From Myxococcus llanfairpwllgwyngyllgogerychwyrndrobwllllantysiliogogogochensis (GTDB lineage Bacteria; Myxococcota; Myxococcia; Myxococcales; Myxococcaceae): 34,687 bases of DNA. The DNA is taken from the NCBI RefSeq assembly GCF_006636215.1, contig NZ_VIFM01000109.1, forward strand, positions 1 to 34,687. The letters are read 5' to 3'. Positions 7,816 through 16,167 of this stretch are shown here, one piece after another. The position numbers were made by a program, and so were the translations under genes. Every line of letters begins with the position of its first letter. The first letter of the stretch is position 1. The notes under the pieces were generated by a model. That model did no database searches. It was given only the letters and a program-made list of their open reading frames with translations, and had not been told where the DNA came from.

Positions 7816-8727
7816 TCAGCGCCGTGACTCCACGGGAGCGGTGGTCTTCAGGAAGGCCTCCAGCGTGGCGAGGAAGCCCTGGGGGTCGTCCCACATGATG
7901 AAGTGCCGGGCCGTGTCGTGCATGACGACACGCGCGGTGGTGAGGGTCTGGTACTGGCCGCGATAGTTGGCCTCCACGGCCTCGCGCGGGACACGACCCT
8001 GGAAGGCCACCCACGAGCCGAGCACGAAGGTGGGCACGGTGATGCGCGACAGCTCCGGACGCAGGTCGGTGATGCTCATCTCGTACATCGCCTGCGTCAC
8101 CGTCTCCGGGTCCGAGTCCGCGCCCCAGCGCGCGGCGACCTCTCGTCGTGCCTCATCGGAGATGTAGACCTGCAGCGCGTGACGCGAGCCCTGGCTGCGC
8201 TGCTCCACGGTCTGCATGCGCATCTGGGTGCGGAACTGCTCGGCGAACGGCTTCGAGGTCTCCACGGTGGCACCCGGGTACATCAAGGCGGGCAGGAAGG
8301 GCACGCTGTCCACGATGAAGACGCCGCCCACCAGGTCCGGTGCGTCGGCGGCGAGGCCGAGCGCCAGCGCACCGCCCAGGCTGTGTCCGACGATGATGGG
8401 CTTCTTCAGTCCCTGCGCGCGGATGTACTCGGCGAGCGCGCGCCGCATGGTGGGCAGGAAGGGCGCGGGGACCGACGGCTGGCCCGCGAAGCCGGCGAGG
8501 GTGAAGACGTGGCAGTCGTACTGAGTCTGGAGCCTGTCGACCGTCTCCTCCCACACCTCGCCCGACGACGCGAGACCGGGAATGAACAGCACGGGCTGGC
8601 CCTGTCCGGAGCGCTTCACCGCGAAGGGCGCAGTGGGAGTGGCGGCGCTGCTGGCGCCGGAGGTGGTGGCGCAGCCGAAGACGAGGGGCACGGCGACGAA
8701 CGCCGCCAGGAGCAGGGCACGAGACAT
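7816..8727 (-). CDS. Alpha/beta-hydrolase lipoprotein
   Basis: A 303-residue serine hydrolase with an N-terminal lipoprotein signal: MSRALLLAAF, hydrophobic core, then VFGC with Cys19 as the lipidation site. The fold markers are LFIPGLASSG (oxyanion region, 47-56), the nucleophile elbow GHSLGG with S116, and a C-terminal HDTARHFIMWDDP segment that supplies the catalytic His. The frame is open upstream to an ATG at 8820, but ATG 8727 places the signal peptide correctly and has GGAG six bases upstream. The substrate is unknown; esterases and lipases of this kind often act in the periplasm or on the outer membrane. It is the first gene of a probable operon with the LytS-like kinase and LytTR regulator. 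Confidence 0.9.
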   Translation of the reverse strand: MSRALLLAAFVAVPLVFGCATTSGASSAATPTAPFAVKRSGQGQPVLFIPGLASSGEVWEETVDRLQTQYDCHVFTLAGFAGQPSVPAPFLPTMRRALAEYIRAQGLKKPIIVGHSLGGALALGLAADAPDLVGGVFIVDSVPFLPALMYPGATVETSKPFAEQFRTQMRMQTVEQRSQGSRHALQVYISDEARREVAARWGADSDPETVTQAMYEMSITDLRPELSRITVPTFVLGSWVAFQGRVPREAVEANYRGQYQTLTTARVVMHDTARHFIMWDDPQGFLATLEAFLKTTAPVESRR

Positions 8728-8924
8728 GGAGGACTCCCACGAACTGGACGCCGCCGGGATGGCGGTGCCGGGCGAGGAAGAAGGTACGCGCCGGGCCGCC
8801 GGGAGCCCTGGATACTCCATGAGCGGTTCTGGTGCGGGATGAGTGGTGGAGGGGCCGGGCGGCTGGCGTGGAGACGGGCTTCTCGTGCAGGCTCATCGGT
8901 CAGGGCTTTGGGAAAGGAACCGCT

Positions 8925-10250
8925 GTGTCGCCGCCACCTTCCACGCAGTCCGCCTCCGAGGAAGCGTTGACAGGACAGGTGCCCGCGCCGCCCGCCGCGG
9001 TGACTTCCGGGCCGCCGTTCGCGGAGTACCTGGCGCGGCGGTTGATGGCCGACAAGGGCTTTCAGCCCGGCACGCATCCCGAGGCGGCGGAGTTGGTCGA
9101 TGCGTCGGACGCGGTGCTCACGTATTCGGACGGGTACTCATGCGTCATCGTCTGCATCGTGGAGCGCGAGCGTGAGCCCTCGCGGCGCTTCACGTTGGAG
9201 ACCTCGGCGCTGGAGCGCGTGGGCAAGGCGTGTCTGCACTACTCGGGCACGGTGAGTGGGACGAAGCTGCCCGTGGGCCTTCAGCTCATCGAAGTGGGGA
9301 GCGGGCCCGCGACGCGGGAGGACCAGGAGCGGTTGGAGCGTCACCGGCTTGGCATGTTCAACAAGGTCCACCTGCATGCGATGCACGTGGACGTGTCTTC
9401 TGGCGAGGTGTGGGCGAACACGTGGCGGCGCGCGATGGTGTCGCGTGGCTACGTGCGAGGGTTGCTCCGGGAGCCTCGCGTGATGGAGGGGCAGGAGGTC
9501 GAGGTCGCGGAGGCCGTCGAGCGCAAGCCGGTGCTGACGGTGGCGTTGCTGGTGGCGCTGGCGCTCGGCTTCGCGGCGGAGCACCTCTTCGCCGTGGGCT
9601 CACCGGGCACGGGGCTGCTCGCGCCGGGTCTCCAGACACTGGTGGGATTGGGAGGATTGGTCTCGGGGCTGGTGCTGGAGCATGGCCAGTGGTGGCGACT
9701 GTTCCTGGCGCCGCTGCTGCATGGAGACCTCATCCACCTGCTGCTCAACGGCTTCTGCCTCTGGTTCGGGGCGATGGTGCTGGAGAGCATGGTGGGCCGA
9801 GCGTGGCTGGGGGTGTTGCTTGTCGTGAGCGCGCTGGGCGGCGGAGCGTTGTCGATGGCGCTCAATGGCGATGCGGTGGTGTCGGTGGGCGCGTCGGGGG
9901 CACTGATGGGGCTCCTGGCGGCGGTGTTGGCGGTGAGCCGACGTCTGCCCGTGGGGCCGGGCCGTGTGGAGGTTCAGATGATGGCGCTGCGGCTGCTGGT
10001 GCCTTCACTGATTCCCATCGCCGTGTCGCGCACGGGGAATCAGGTCGACTTCGCAGCGCACCTGGGAGGTGCCCTCGCGGGAGGCGTGGTGGGGCTGGGG
10101 CTCGCGCGGGTGTGGCGGCGTGAGGACGCGACGCCACCCGGGACGCGGTGGGCGGGCGCGGTGTCCTTGTTGGCACTGGGCGCGGTGGTGGTGAGTCTTG
10201 TCTTCGCGGCGGGCTTTCGCGAGGACCTGGCATCGATGCACTGGCCTTGA
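8925..10250 (+). CDS. Rhomboid-family intramembrane serine protease with N-terminal extra domain
   Basis: A 441-residue protein in two parts. Residues 30-190 form a soluble domain with no recognised family (PFAEYLARRLM..., CVIVCIVEREREPSRRFT, a Gln/Arg/His-rich segment and KVHLHAMHVD). Residues 203-430 are a rhomboid core of six or seven TM segments: LLHGDLIHLLLNGFCLWFG (H266, H271, N275), the nucleophile motif GASG with S324, and VDFAAHLGGALAGG with catalytic H379. All catalytic residues are present. Start is GTG 8925 with GGAAAGG about seven bases upstream; an in-frame start at 8832 would add a weakly supported N-terminus. The fused N-terminal domain may recruit substrates at the cytoplasmic face (inference). 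It is divergent from the hydrolase gene. Confidence 0.9.
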   Translation: MSPPPSTQSASEEALTGQVPAPPAAVTSGPPFAEYLARRLMADKGFQPGTHPEAAELVDASDAVLTYSDGYSCVIVCIVEREREPSRRFTLETSALERVGKACLHYSGTVSGTKLPVGLQLIEVGSGPATREDQERLERHRLGMFNKVHLHAMHVDVSSGEVWANTWRRAMVSRGYVRGLLREPRVMEGQEVEVAEAVERKPVLTVALLVALALGFAAEHLFAVGSPGTGLLAPGLQTLVGLGGLVSGLVLEHGQWWRLFLAPLLHGDLIHLLLNGFCLWFGAMVLESMVGRAWLGVLLVVSALGGGALSMALNGDAVVSVGASGALMGLLAAVLAVSRRLPVGPGRVEVQMMALRLLVPSLIPIAVSRTGNQVDFAAHLGGALAGGVVGLGLARVWRREDATPPGTRWAGAVSLLALGAVVVSLVFAAGFREDLASMHWP

Positions 10251-10295
10251 TTCAGGCGAGTGACGGGCCCAGGGAGGAGAGGAACTCGGGGTGCC

Positions 10296-10739
10296 CTACC
10301 GTGCGCGCAGCTCTTCTCGAATCTCCATGAGGATGCGGCCCAGCATGTTCTTGCCGCGGCCATCTCCGCCGTCGCCCCAGTAGTCATCCTGGTCGGTGTG
10401 CTCGACGAGCTTCGCGTCGCCGGTCTCCAGCAGGAGCCGGGCAAGGTCCTCGTGCTGGGTGAACTTGGCGCGCACGGCCTCGCGCATGACGGAGACCTTG
10501 ATGGACTCCCAGTCCCGTCGGAGTTTGCGCTTGCGGTCCCTGCCCAGGCGGGCCGCGAGCATCGGTGTCCGGGCCTGTCGGACGGCTTCCTCGTCCGTGG
10601 GGTCTTCGAACTTCCGGGCCTGGAAGTAGTGCTCGCTGGTGGGCCACGTCTTGCCACCCAGCTTGATGGGGTAGGGCGCGAAGTTCGAGCACCAGCCGTG
10701 GTCGTCGGTGACGCTGTAGAAGTGGATGGCCTCGGTCAT
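10296..10739 (-). CDS. NADAR-family protein (YbiA-like)
   Basis: A compact cytoplasmic protein of 147 residues with the full NADAR/DUF1768 signature: FYSVTDDHGWCSNFAP near 7-22, WPTSEHYFQARKFEDP near 32-47, and DYWGDGGDGRGKNMLGRIL near 119-137. Characterised members such as YbiA and the COG3236 domain of plant/bacterial riboflavin proteins hydrolyse the N-glycosidic bond of damaged riboflavin intermediates; others remove ADP-ribose from nucleic acids or act in NAD-related defence. Here it stands alone, convergent with the rhomboid gene and with no toxin, DarT or riboflavin gene nearby, so a housekeeping damage-repair role is as likely as defence. ATG 10739 has AGGTGA six bases upstream. Confidence 0.92.
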   Translation of the reverse strand: MTEAIHFYSVTDDHGWCSNFAPYPIKLGGKTWPTSEHYFQARKFEDPTDEEAVRQARTPMLAARLGRDRKRKLRRDWESIKVSVMREAVRAKFTQHEDLARLLLETGDAKLVEHTDQDDYWGDGGDGRGKNMLGRILMEIREELRAR

Positions 10740-10770
10740 GTTGATTCACCTGGGTGTGAGCCAAATCCTA

Positions 10771-10785
10771 CCGGCATTGTGCCGG
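10771..10785. promoter_or_regulatory. Perfect inverted repeat upstream of the NADAR gene
   Basis: CCGGCA-TTG-TGCCGG is a six-base perfect inverted repeat with a three-base centre, about 31 bases upstream of the NADAR start codon and in the gap to the divergent Cys-rich lipoprotein gene. The position suits an operator; a small RNA hairpin is also possible. Confidence 0.4.
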
Positions 10786-10914
10786 GTACTTCGTGACACG
10801 CTTGCTTTTCAGGCTTCACCGTCTGTGGTGAGGGTGCAAGGGGTCTCCCGGTAGGCAGACGAGCAGACACACCGTTCCGTGACGGCGTGGGCGAATCCAG
10901 GTAGAACCGCCGCC

Positions 10915-11166
10915 GTGAGACGCGCCACGCACGCAGTCCTCGCCGCCATCGGAGCGGGGTTGCTGGGATGCAACGACCTGGAAGTCTGCGGTTCCACGGC
11001 CCAGGACGTCACCCGTGAAGACGGGAGCGTCTTCCGCTGTGTCACGTCCGAGGACTGTCCTCGCACCTCCCGCGTCGACGTGTGCGTCACCGACGTCTCG
11101 CCCATCGCCGAGTGTGTGAGCTGCGAGGATTCGCGGTGCGTCACCGTCACTCCGGAGAAGTGCTAG
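10915..11166 (+). CDS. Small cysteine-rich lipoprotein
   Basis: An 83-residue secreted lipoprotein. The signal peptide MRRATHAVLAAIGAGLLGC ends in the lipobox LLGC, with Cys19 the lipidated residue. The 64-residue mature part has eight further cysteines (25, 42, 48, 57, 67, 70, 75, 83), enough for four disulfides, spaced as in the short Cys-rich lipoproteins common in myxobacteria. GTG 10915 is chosen because it gives the correct signal peptide; the same frame is open back to GTG 10879. Its TAG stop overlaps the GTG start of the next lipoprotein by one base, so the two are translationally coupled. Function unknown. Confidence 0.75.
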   Translation: MRRATHAVLAAIGAGLLGCNDLEVCGSTAQDVTREDGSVFRCVTSEDCPRTSRVDVCVTDVSPIAECVSCEDSRCVTVTPEKC

Positions 11167-12074
11167 TGCGGGCGCTCCGGTTCGCCCTCGTCGCGTTAGC
11201 CCTGGCGGGTGCCGGGTGTCGTCGCGACAAGCCTGTCGACCACCTCCAGAGAGCCCGCGACGCCATCTTCGAGAAGCGTCCCGACGAGGCCCTCGTCGAA
11301 TACCGCAAGGCGTTCGACATGCTGCGCCACGACAGCTCGCCGGAGGCGCTCGTGTTGCGCGCCCGCTCGCTGAAGGGCGCCGCCGACGTCTACTGGCTGG
11401 AGCAGCGCAAGGTGAAGGAGGCCGTGGGCGTCTACCGCGAGCTCATCCAGCAGTGCCCCGAGTCCCCCGAGGCGCTCGAGGCCCGCATCATCCTCGCGGA
11501 GCTGCTGCGGGTGCACTACCGCGACCTGCGCGGCGCCATCGACCAGCTCACCGCCGCGCTCCAGCGCAATCCTCCGCAAGGCGCGGAGCTGCACTACCAG
11601 GTGGGCAAGCTCTACTTCGAGCTGGGCGACTATCAGCAGTGCGAGCTGGAGACGCGCCGCCTCGTCGAGCGCTTCGCCACCAGCGTCTTCGTGGACGACA
11701 CCCTGTTCCTCCAGGCGCAGGCCATCGCGATGATGGAGGGCCGACGTCAGGAGGCCTCGCGCGCCTTCGCGGACCTGCGCACGCGCTTCCCGGACTCGGA
11801 GCTGTCCCCGCACGCCCTCTTCGAGATGGGCAAGCTGCGCTCGGATGCCGGCGAGCACGAGAAGGCCATCGAGACCTGGGTGGAGACGCTGAAGACGCAC
11901 CCGGACCCGACGCTCGTGCAGGACTACATCGCCCGTGCGCGTAAGCGCATCGCCAACACCACGGCGGAGGGTGTGGGCCAGCGCGAGGTGGCCTTCGACC
12001 GGGCCCGTCCCGCGCGCTCCTCGCTCGAAGCCGTGGGTGGCAGGCCCGAAGAGGCGGCGCACGAGCACGACTGA
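11166..12074 (+). CDS. TPR-repeat lipoprotein (BamD/YbgF-like architecture)
   Basis: A 302-residue lipoprotein with signal sequence MRALRFALVALALAGAGC (Cys18) followed almost entirely by tetratricopeptide helices: clear repeats lie near 25-60, 65-100, 105-135, 140-170, 180-220 and 220-255, with the typical A-Y/F-P pattern (for example ELHYQVGKLYFELGDYQQCE and ALFEMGKLRSDAGEHEKAIE). Lipid-anchored TPR proteins of this shape act as scaffolds in outer-membrane assembly or export; BamD is the best-known case, but membership is not shown. GTG 11166 is chosen because it overlaps the upstream TAG stop and has GGAGAAG five bases upstream (11154-11160). The gene is convergent with a minus-strand gene 21 bases away. 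Confidence 0.85.
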   Translation: MRALRFALVALALAGAGCRRDKPVDHLQRARDAIFEKRPDEALVEYRKAFDMLRHDSSPEALVLRARSLKGAADVYWLEQRKVKEAVGVYRELIQQCPESPEALEARIILAELLRVHYRDLRGAIDQLTAALQRNPPQGAELHYQVGKLYFELGDYQQCELETRRLVERFATSVFVDDTLFLQAQAIAMMEGRRQEASRAFADLRTRFPDSELSPHALFEMGKLRSDAGEHEKAIETWVETLKTHPDPTLVQDYIARARKRIANTTAEGVGQREVAFDRARPARSSLEAVGGRPEEAAHEHD

Positions 12075-12095
12075 CGCGGGGCCCGTCCAGGGCGC

Positions 12096-13019
12096 CTACG
12101 CCGGTACGTCCAGCACCGCTTCCAGCAGGGGCGCCGCCACGGCCGGGTCATCCGCGTCCGCCACCAGCAGCAGGTGCACGCGGCCACCTTCCACCCGCGC
12201 GTCCACGCCCTCCAGCTTCACCTTCGCGTCCACCGAGTCCAGGAACAGCGGCGTCCCATCTGGCGCCAGCAGCCCCACCGCGGAGCCCGCCACCGGGCCA
12301 TCCGCGTAGGCATTCCGGGTGTCCTCGGCCGTCGCGGTGAAGACGAGCCGCCCATCCGGCAGCGGTGACGCATCGGTGAAGGACAGCCGCACTCCGCCGG
12401 CGTGGCCCAGGTCCCAGCGCCGAATCGTGCGCAGCACCTCCGGGCCCAGAGCGCCCACTTCGATTCCGCGCAGCGCGCGCTCGCGGTCCAGGTCCACCAG
12501 CGCGTCCACGCCCGTGTCCCCGTTGCCCCGCTGCAACAGCCGCAGCCGGCTGCCCACCATCGCCGCGCCCTCGATGTTGAGCGAGCCCAGCTCCCGGCCA
12601 ATCTGCTGGTACAGCGCCGAGCAGTCCACCGTGCGCGCCTCGCCCGCGAGCGCTCCCTCCGCGCTCAACGGCAGCACGGCACCGCGCATGCGCACGGAGG
12701 TGGAGCCCGACGGCAACGCGAGCAGGGCCCCATGCGGCGCCCCGGCGAAGGGCCCCAGCGCGCAGAGCACCTCCAGGTCGGGCTTGGCCGCCTTGCGTGC
12801 CTGGGTTTCCTCCGGCAGCTCGCCCGCGAAGAGTCGCGCGAGTCGTCCCGGGGCGTCTCCGCGCGCGGGGAACGTCGCCAGGTGCAGCGAGTCGTCCGCG
12901 ACGACGTAGAGCCACTCCCCCACGCGCACCAGTCCACTGGCGGCGGAGACATGGGCGATGCGGCCCGGAGACTCAGGGGCCTCCAGGGTGAGGGTGCGCC
13001 GAAGGGTGGTGCGAATCAT
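12096..13019 (-). CDS. Hypothetical protein, possible beta-propeller (DUF6929-like)
   Basis: A 307-residue soluble protein without a signal peptide or TM segment. It is rich in short beta-strand-like blocks (LVRVGEWLYVVADDSLHLATF, GALLALPSGSTSVRMRGAVLPL, GSRLRLLQRGNGDTGVDALVDLD in parts), as in six-bladed propellers that read out as lists of quantities. I believe DUF6929 describes such proteins but cannot check. ATG 13019 has GGGAGG about eight bases upstream. The gene begins 35 bases after the mgtE stop on the same strand, so the two are likely co-transcribed, though a link to Mg2+ transport is not evident. No catalytic motif is visible. Confidence 0.75.
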   Translation of the reverse strand: MIRTTLRRTLTLEAPESPGRIAHVSAASGLVRVGEWLYVVADDSLHLATFPARGDAPGRLARLFAGELPEETQARKAAKPDLEVLCALGPFAGAPHGALLALPSGSTSVRMRGAVLPLSAEGALAGEARTVDCSALYQQIGRELGSLNIEGAAMVGSRLRLLQRGNGDTGVDALVDLDRERALRGIEVGALGPEVLRTIRRWDLGHAGGVRLSFTDASPLPDGRLVFTATAEDTRNAYADGPVAGSAVGLLAPDGTPLFLDSVDAKVKLEGVDARVEGGRVHLLLVADADDPAVAAPLLEAVLDVPA

Positions 13020-13054
13020 GGCCGGACCTCCCGCGAGGGATGTGACTCGCGCCT

Positions 13055-14380
13055 CTAGAGCAGCGTGCCGCGCAGCAGGAGGCTGGCGACGGTGAAGTAG
13101 ATGACCACGCCGCTGACGTCCACCAGCGTGGCGACGAAGGGCGCGGAGGCGCTCGCGGGGTCGAACCCGAAGCGGCGCAGCACCAGGGGCAGCATGGAGC
13201 CCGCGAGCGTGCCGAACGTCACCACGCCCAGCACGGAGAGCGCCACCGCGCAGCCCAGCAGGAAGGCGTGCTCGCCATAGGCACCGGACACCTCCTGCCA
13301 CAACACGATGCGGCCCAGGCCCACCGCGCCCAGCACGAAGCCCAGCACCAGCCCGGAGAGCACCTCGCGCCGGGCCACGCGCCACCAGTCCTTCAGCCGC
13401 ATCTCGCCGAGCGCCAGCGCGCGGATGATGAGCGTGGAGGCCTGGCTGCCGGAGTTGCCACCGGAGGAGATGATGAGCGGCACGAAGAGGCTGAGCACCA
13501 CCGCGCGCTCAATCGCGCCCTCGAAGCTGCTCATGGCCGTGGCGGTGAGCATCTGTCCGAGGAAGAGGACGAGCAGCCAGCCGATGCGCTTCTTCAGCAT
13601 TCCGAAGAAGCCCACCTCGAAGTAGGGGGCCTCCAGGGCCTCCATGCCGCCGACCTTCTGGATGTCCTCGGTGGCCTCTTCCTGGACGACGTCGACGATG
13701 TCGTCCACCGTGACGATGCCCTTCATCCGGTTCTGCTCGTCGAGCACGGGCAGGGCCATGAAGCCGTGCTCGGCGAAGAGCTGGCTCACCACTTCCTGGT
13801 CCGTGTTCTCCGACACCGTGATGACGTCGTGGTGCATGACGTCCGCGACCTTCTTGTCGCTGGCGGCCTGGAAGAGCTGGCGCAACGAGAGCACGCCCTG
13901 CAGCCGCTGCTCCGCGTCCAGCGCATAGGCGTAGTAGACGGTCTCCACCTTCTCCCGCGCTTGCTTGCGCAGATAGCCGATGGCCTCGTCGATGGTCATG
14001 TCCGGCCGCACGCGGGCGAAGCGCGGGTTCATCAGACCGCCGGCGTCGTCCTCCGCGTAGGCCAGCAGCACGTTGACCTCGCGCCGGCTCGCGTCGTCGA
14101 GCTGCGCGAGGATGGCGTCAGCCTCCTCGGGCTCCACCGCCTGCACCAGGTCCGCCAGGTCGTCGGGGGGCAGCAGCCGCACCCACGTGCGCCGCTCCGA
14201 TGTCGGGAGGTGGAGGATGAGTTCCGCCTGCTCGCGCGCGGACAGGGCGAGGAAGAAGTCGTCCGCCACCGCGGTCGGCAAGAGGCGGAAGCCCTCCAGG
14301 CGCTCGTCGATGGAGAGCACCGGCCACGCTTCATGGAGCTCCTCCATGGAGAGCGAGGCGCTGAGAGGGCTGTCCATCAT
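13055..14380 (-). CDS. mgtE: Magnesium transporter MgtE
   Basis: Inner-membrane Mg2+ channel of 441 residues with the full family layout. The MgtE_N superhelix covers about 15-120 (LILHLPTSERRTWVRLLPPDDLADL). Two CBS domains follow at about 125-245, holding VADVMHHDVITVSENTD and LPVLDEQNRMKGIVTVDDI, and sense cytosolic Mg2+. A plug helix leads to five TM helices (about 265-440) with the SGGNSGSQ and ATLVDVSG motifs that line the pore. ATG 14380 is preferred over the adjacent ATG because GGAGG lies eight bases upstream of it. A DUF6929-like gene follows 35 bases downstream. No Mg2+ riboswitch was recognised in the short upstream gap. Confidence 0.96.
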   Translation of the reverse strand: MMDSPLSASLSMEELHEAWPVLSIDERLEGFRLLPTAVADDFFLALSAREQAELILHLPTSERRTWVRLLPPDDLADLVQAVEPEEADAILAQLDDASRREVNVLLAYAEDDAGGLMNPRFARVRPDMTIDEAIGYLRKQAREKVETVYYAYALDAEQRLQGVLSLRQLFQAASDKKVADVMHHDVITVSENTDQEVVSQLFAEHGFMALPVLDEQNRMKGIVTVDDIVDVVQEEATEDIQKVGGMEALEAPYFEVGFFGMLKKRIGWLLVLFLGQMLTATAMSSFEGAIERAVVLSLFVPLIISSGGNSGSQASTLIIRALALGEMRLKDWWRVARREVLSGLVLGFVLGAVGLGRIVLWQEVSGAYGEHAFLLGCAVALSVLGVVTFGTLAGSMLPLVLRRFGFDPASASAPFVATLVDVSGVVIYFTVASLLLRGTLL

Positions 14381-14570
14381 GGGGCTCGCCTCCGAGGGTG
14401 GGAGCGCGCGGCCAGTCGCGACGCGCCGGCCTCTCTACACCCGCACGGAGGGCACTGCGAGAGGCAGGCAACCATCTCCCCTCGCTTTTTCCGAACCTGT
14501 CACCAGCCTGGGGCCGTGGACCGTTCGTGGGAGCCCCAGCCAGTCGATTCCGGGGTGCGGACCGGTGGAT

Positions 14571-15944
14571 TCAGGGCAGGGCCTGCTCGTAGACCGTGGT
14601 GAAGCCGACAGTGGGGCGCGAGTCTCCGCCCCAATGAAAGCGGGGCGAAGTGGCGCGAGCGCCCTCGGCGAGCGGCATGTTGGTGGGCATCAGCTCCAGC
14701 CCCAGCGCGGACCTGTCAGGGAGGACCCTCGGCCGTGTCAGCGCGGTGGCCTTCCGGGGGACGGCGTACAGGGCGGGGACGGTGAAGCCCCCTCGGAGGG
14801 GCGCGTCGGCCACGGCGATGGAGGCATCCAGGATGAGCGCGTTGCGTTCCTCGAGCCGCCCCTCGGAGATGCCCCAGCGATGCAGCATGCGTCCGGCGTT
14901 CAACGTGGGGATGTTGACGCCGACCTGGGTCCACAGGATGCCGTCCTCCATCCCCACGGGTCTGCCGCGCACGAGAGCGCACAGCAGGCCTTCGGGCAGG
15001 AAGGCCCCGTCCGCTCCGACCTTGAAGGCGCAGGCCGTGCTGTTGTCGATCGGCCCGGGCTGACTCACCACCAACACCTGGTCCTCCGCCGCGCGCACCA
15101 GCAGCCCCACCGCGCTGTCCAGGCCAAAGGGTATCCGAGGCTGCCCTGTCGCCCAGAAGGCGGGAGTGGGGGACTCAAGCACCCCGGTGTCGGTGAAGAC
15201 GAAGCGGTGCAGGAGCTCGGCGTCCAGGACCACCAGCTCGTTCTCCGAGGCCAATCGCGACTGGATGACCTTCACGCCCGTCGTCGTGCTCAGCAGCAGC
15301 GAGCCCGTCAGCTCCAATTCGGAGCCCGTATCCACGTACCGGCGCACCCGCCCATCTCCCACCACCCAGACGACGTTGCCCGACACGGCCACATCGGGAG
15401 GCGTGGCGCCGGTGCCCAGTCGCAGGGGCCGGTCGGAGGGGCTGCGCAAGGCGACCCCGTCACACAGCCACAGGCCGTGCGCGGTGCGCTCGAGCTGGCC
15501 ACATCGGGGCAGGGGCAGGGTGACGGGGGAGGGAGCCCCCGCCCAGTGGCTCGCCGCATAGACGCCGAGCTGCCGGATGCCACCCACCGGGGTGAAGGCG
15601 AGGATGACGTGGTGCCGACCCACGACGGTGGGCGTGAAGCTCAGCGTGGCCACCGTGCCCGACGCCTGCAGGGAGACCTCGGAGGGGATGACGTGGTTCT
15701 CCGGGTCGAAGACCTCCGCGGTGGCGGTGTCGGGAGCCTGGGCAGTCTTGCCGCTTTCGCACTGGAGCGTCCGGGTGGCGATGTCCACGCGCATCGCCGC
15801 GGGAGCGCCCACGGGGACGAGCAGCGGGTCGATGCCTGGCGCTTCCCCTGGGAGCGACAAGTTGCAGAGGGCCGGTTCATCGTTCTGCGCGCAGCCAGGG
15901 AGGGCGAGCAGGGCGGCCAGGGCGAGGGGGAGGGTGGTCTTCAT
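14571..15944 (-). CDS. Large lipoprotein, probable beta-rich fold
   Basis: A 457-residue lipoprotein. The N-terminus MKTTLPLALAALLALPGC ends in a good lipobox (LPGC, Cys18). The mature part begins with an Ig-like segment (about 45-130: AEVFDPENHVIPSEVSLQA, TVATLSFTPTVVGRHHV), then repeats of beta strands with VWVVGDGRVRRYVDTG and LVVLDAELLHRFVFTDTG, consistent with a propeller-like domain up to about 380. No enzyme motif was seen. ATG 15944 is chosen over an upstream ATG at 15959 because it starts the signal peptide directly. It transcribes away from the first short-ORF/tRNA cassette, with 223 bases between the two starts. Confidence 0.78.
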   Translation of the reverse strand: MKTTLPLALAALLALPGCAQNDEPALCNLSLPGEAPGIDPLLVPVGAPAAMRVDIATRTLQCESGKTAQAPDTATAEVFDPENHVIPSEVSLQASGTVATLSFTPTVVGRHHVILAFTPVGGIRQLGVYAASHWAGAPSPVTLPLPRCGQLERTAHGLWLCDGVALRSPSDRPLRLGTGATPPDVAVSGNVVWVVGDGRVRRYVDTGSELELTGSLLLSTTTGVKVIQSRLASENELVVLDAELLHRFVFTDTGVLESPTPAFWATGQPRIPFGLDSAVGLLVRAAEDQVLVVSQPGPIDNSTACAFKVGADGAFLPEGLLCALVRGRPVGMEDGILWTQVGVNIPTLNAGRMLHRWGISEGRLEERNALILDASIAVADAPLRGGFTVPALYAVPRKATALTRPRVLPDRSALGLELMPTNMPLAEGARATSPRFHWGGDSRPTVGFTTVYEQALP

Positions 15945-16100
15945 CCGAGGGGGTCTCACCCCGACGTCGGCGTCCCCTCCGGCCAGGGGGAAGCGGCGCG
16001 GGCTTCGTCCTGACTCATACCCCGAACCGGAAGCCCGGTCAGCCCCGGTGCGACAAGGGTGTCGCCTCGCGGATGCTGGTGTGTGCGGGGCAATCCCTGT

Positions 16101-16167
16101 CTGAAAACACTCGCATGTCAGGGATGAAATATCCGCGCGTCATTTCTCGATGAAAGGAGCGGTGACC
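16101..16167 (+). promoter_or_regulatory. Conserved upstream block of cassette A
   Basis: This 67-base stretch aligns with 19816-19880 upstream of the second short ORF. Shared elements in the same order and spacing are TGAAaACAC (16101-16109), TGTCAGG (16115-16121), GTCA (16138-16141) and a 19-base identical run ending in the start codon, which includes AAAGGAG (16153-16159) eight bases before ATG. A promoter is likely here, but no standard -35/-10 pair stands out. Confidence 0.6.

Noticed and set aside
14508..14539. Inverted repeat CTGGGGC...GCCCCAG after the large lipoprotein gene
   Set aside because: The loop is 18 bases and no T run follows on the minus strand, so it is weak as a terminator.
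14073..16013. A 646-codon plus-strand open frame across mgtE and the lipoprotein gene
   Set aside because: It runs antisense to two real genes and shows no recognisable domain.
16150..16167. An in-frame ATG at 16150 as the start of the cassette A ORF
   Set aside because: It has no Shine-Dalgarno sequence, is not matched by an ATG in cassette B, and the conserved AAAGGAG fits the ATG at 16168.
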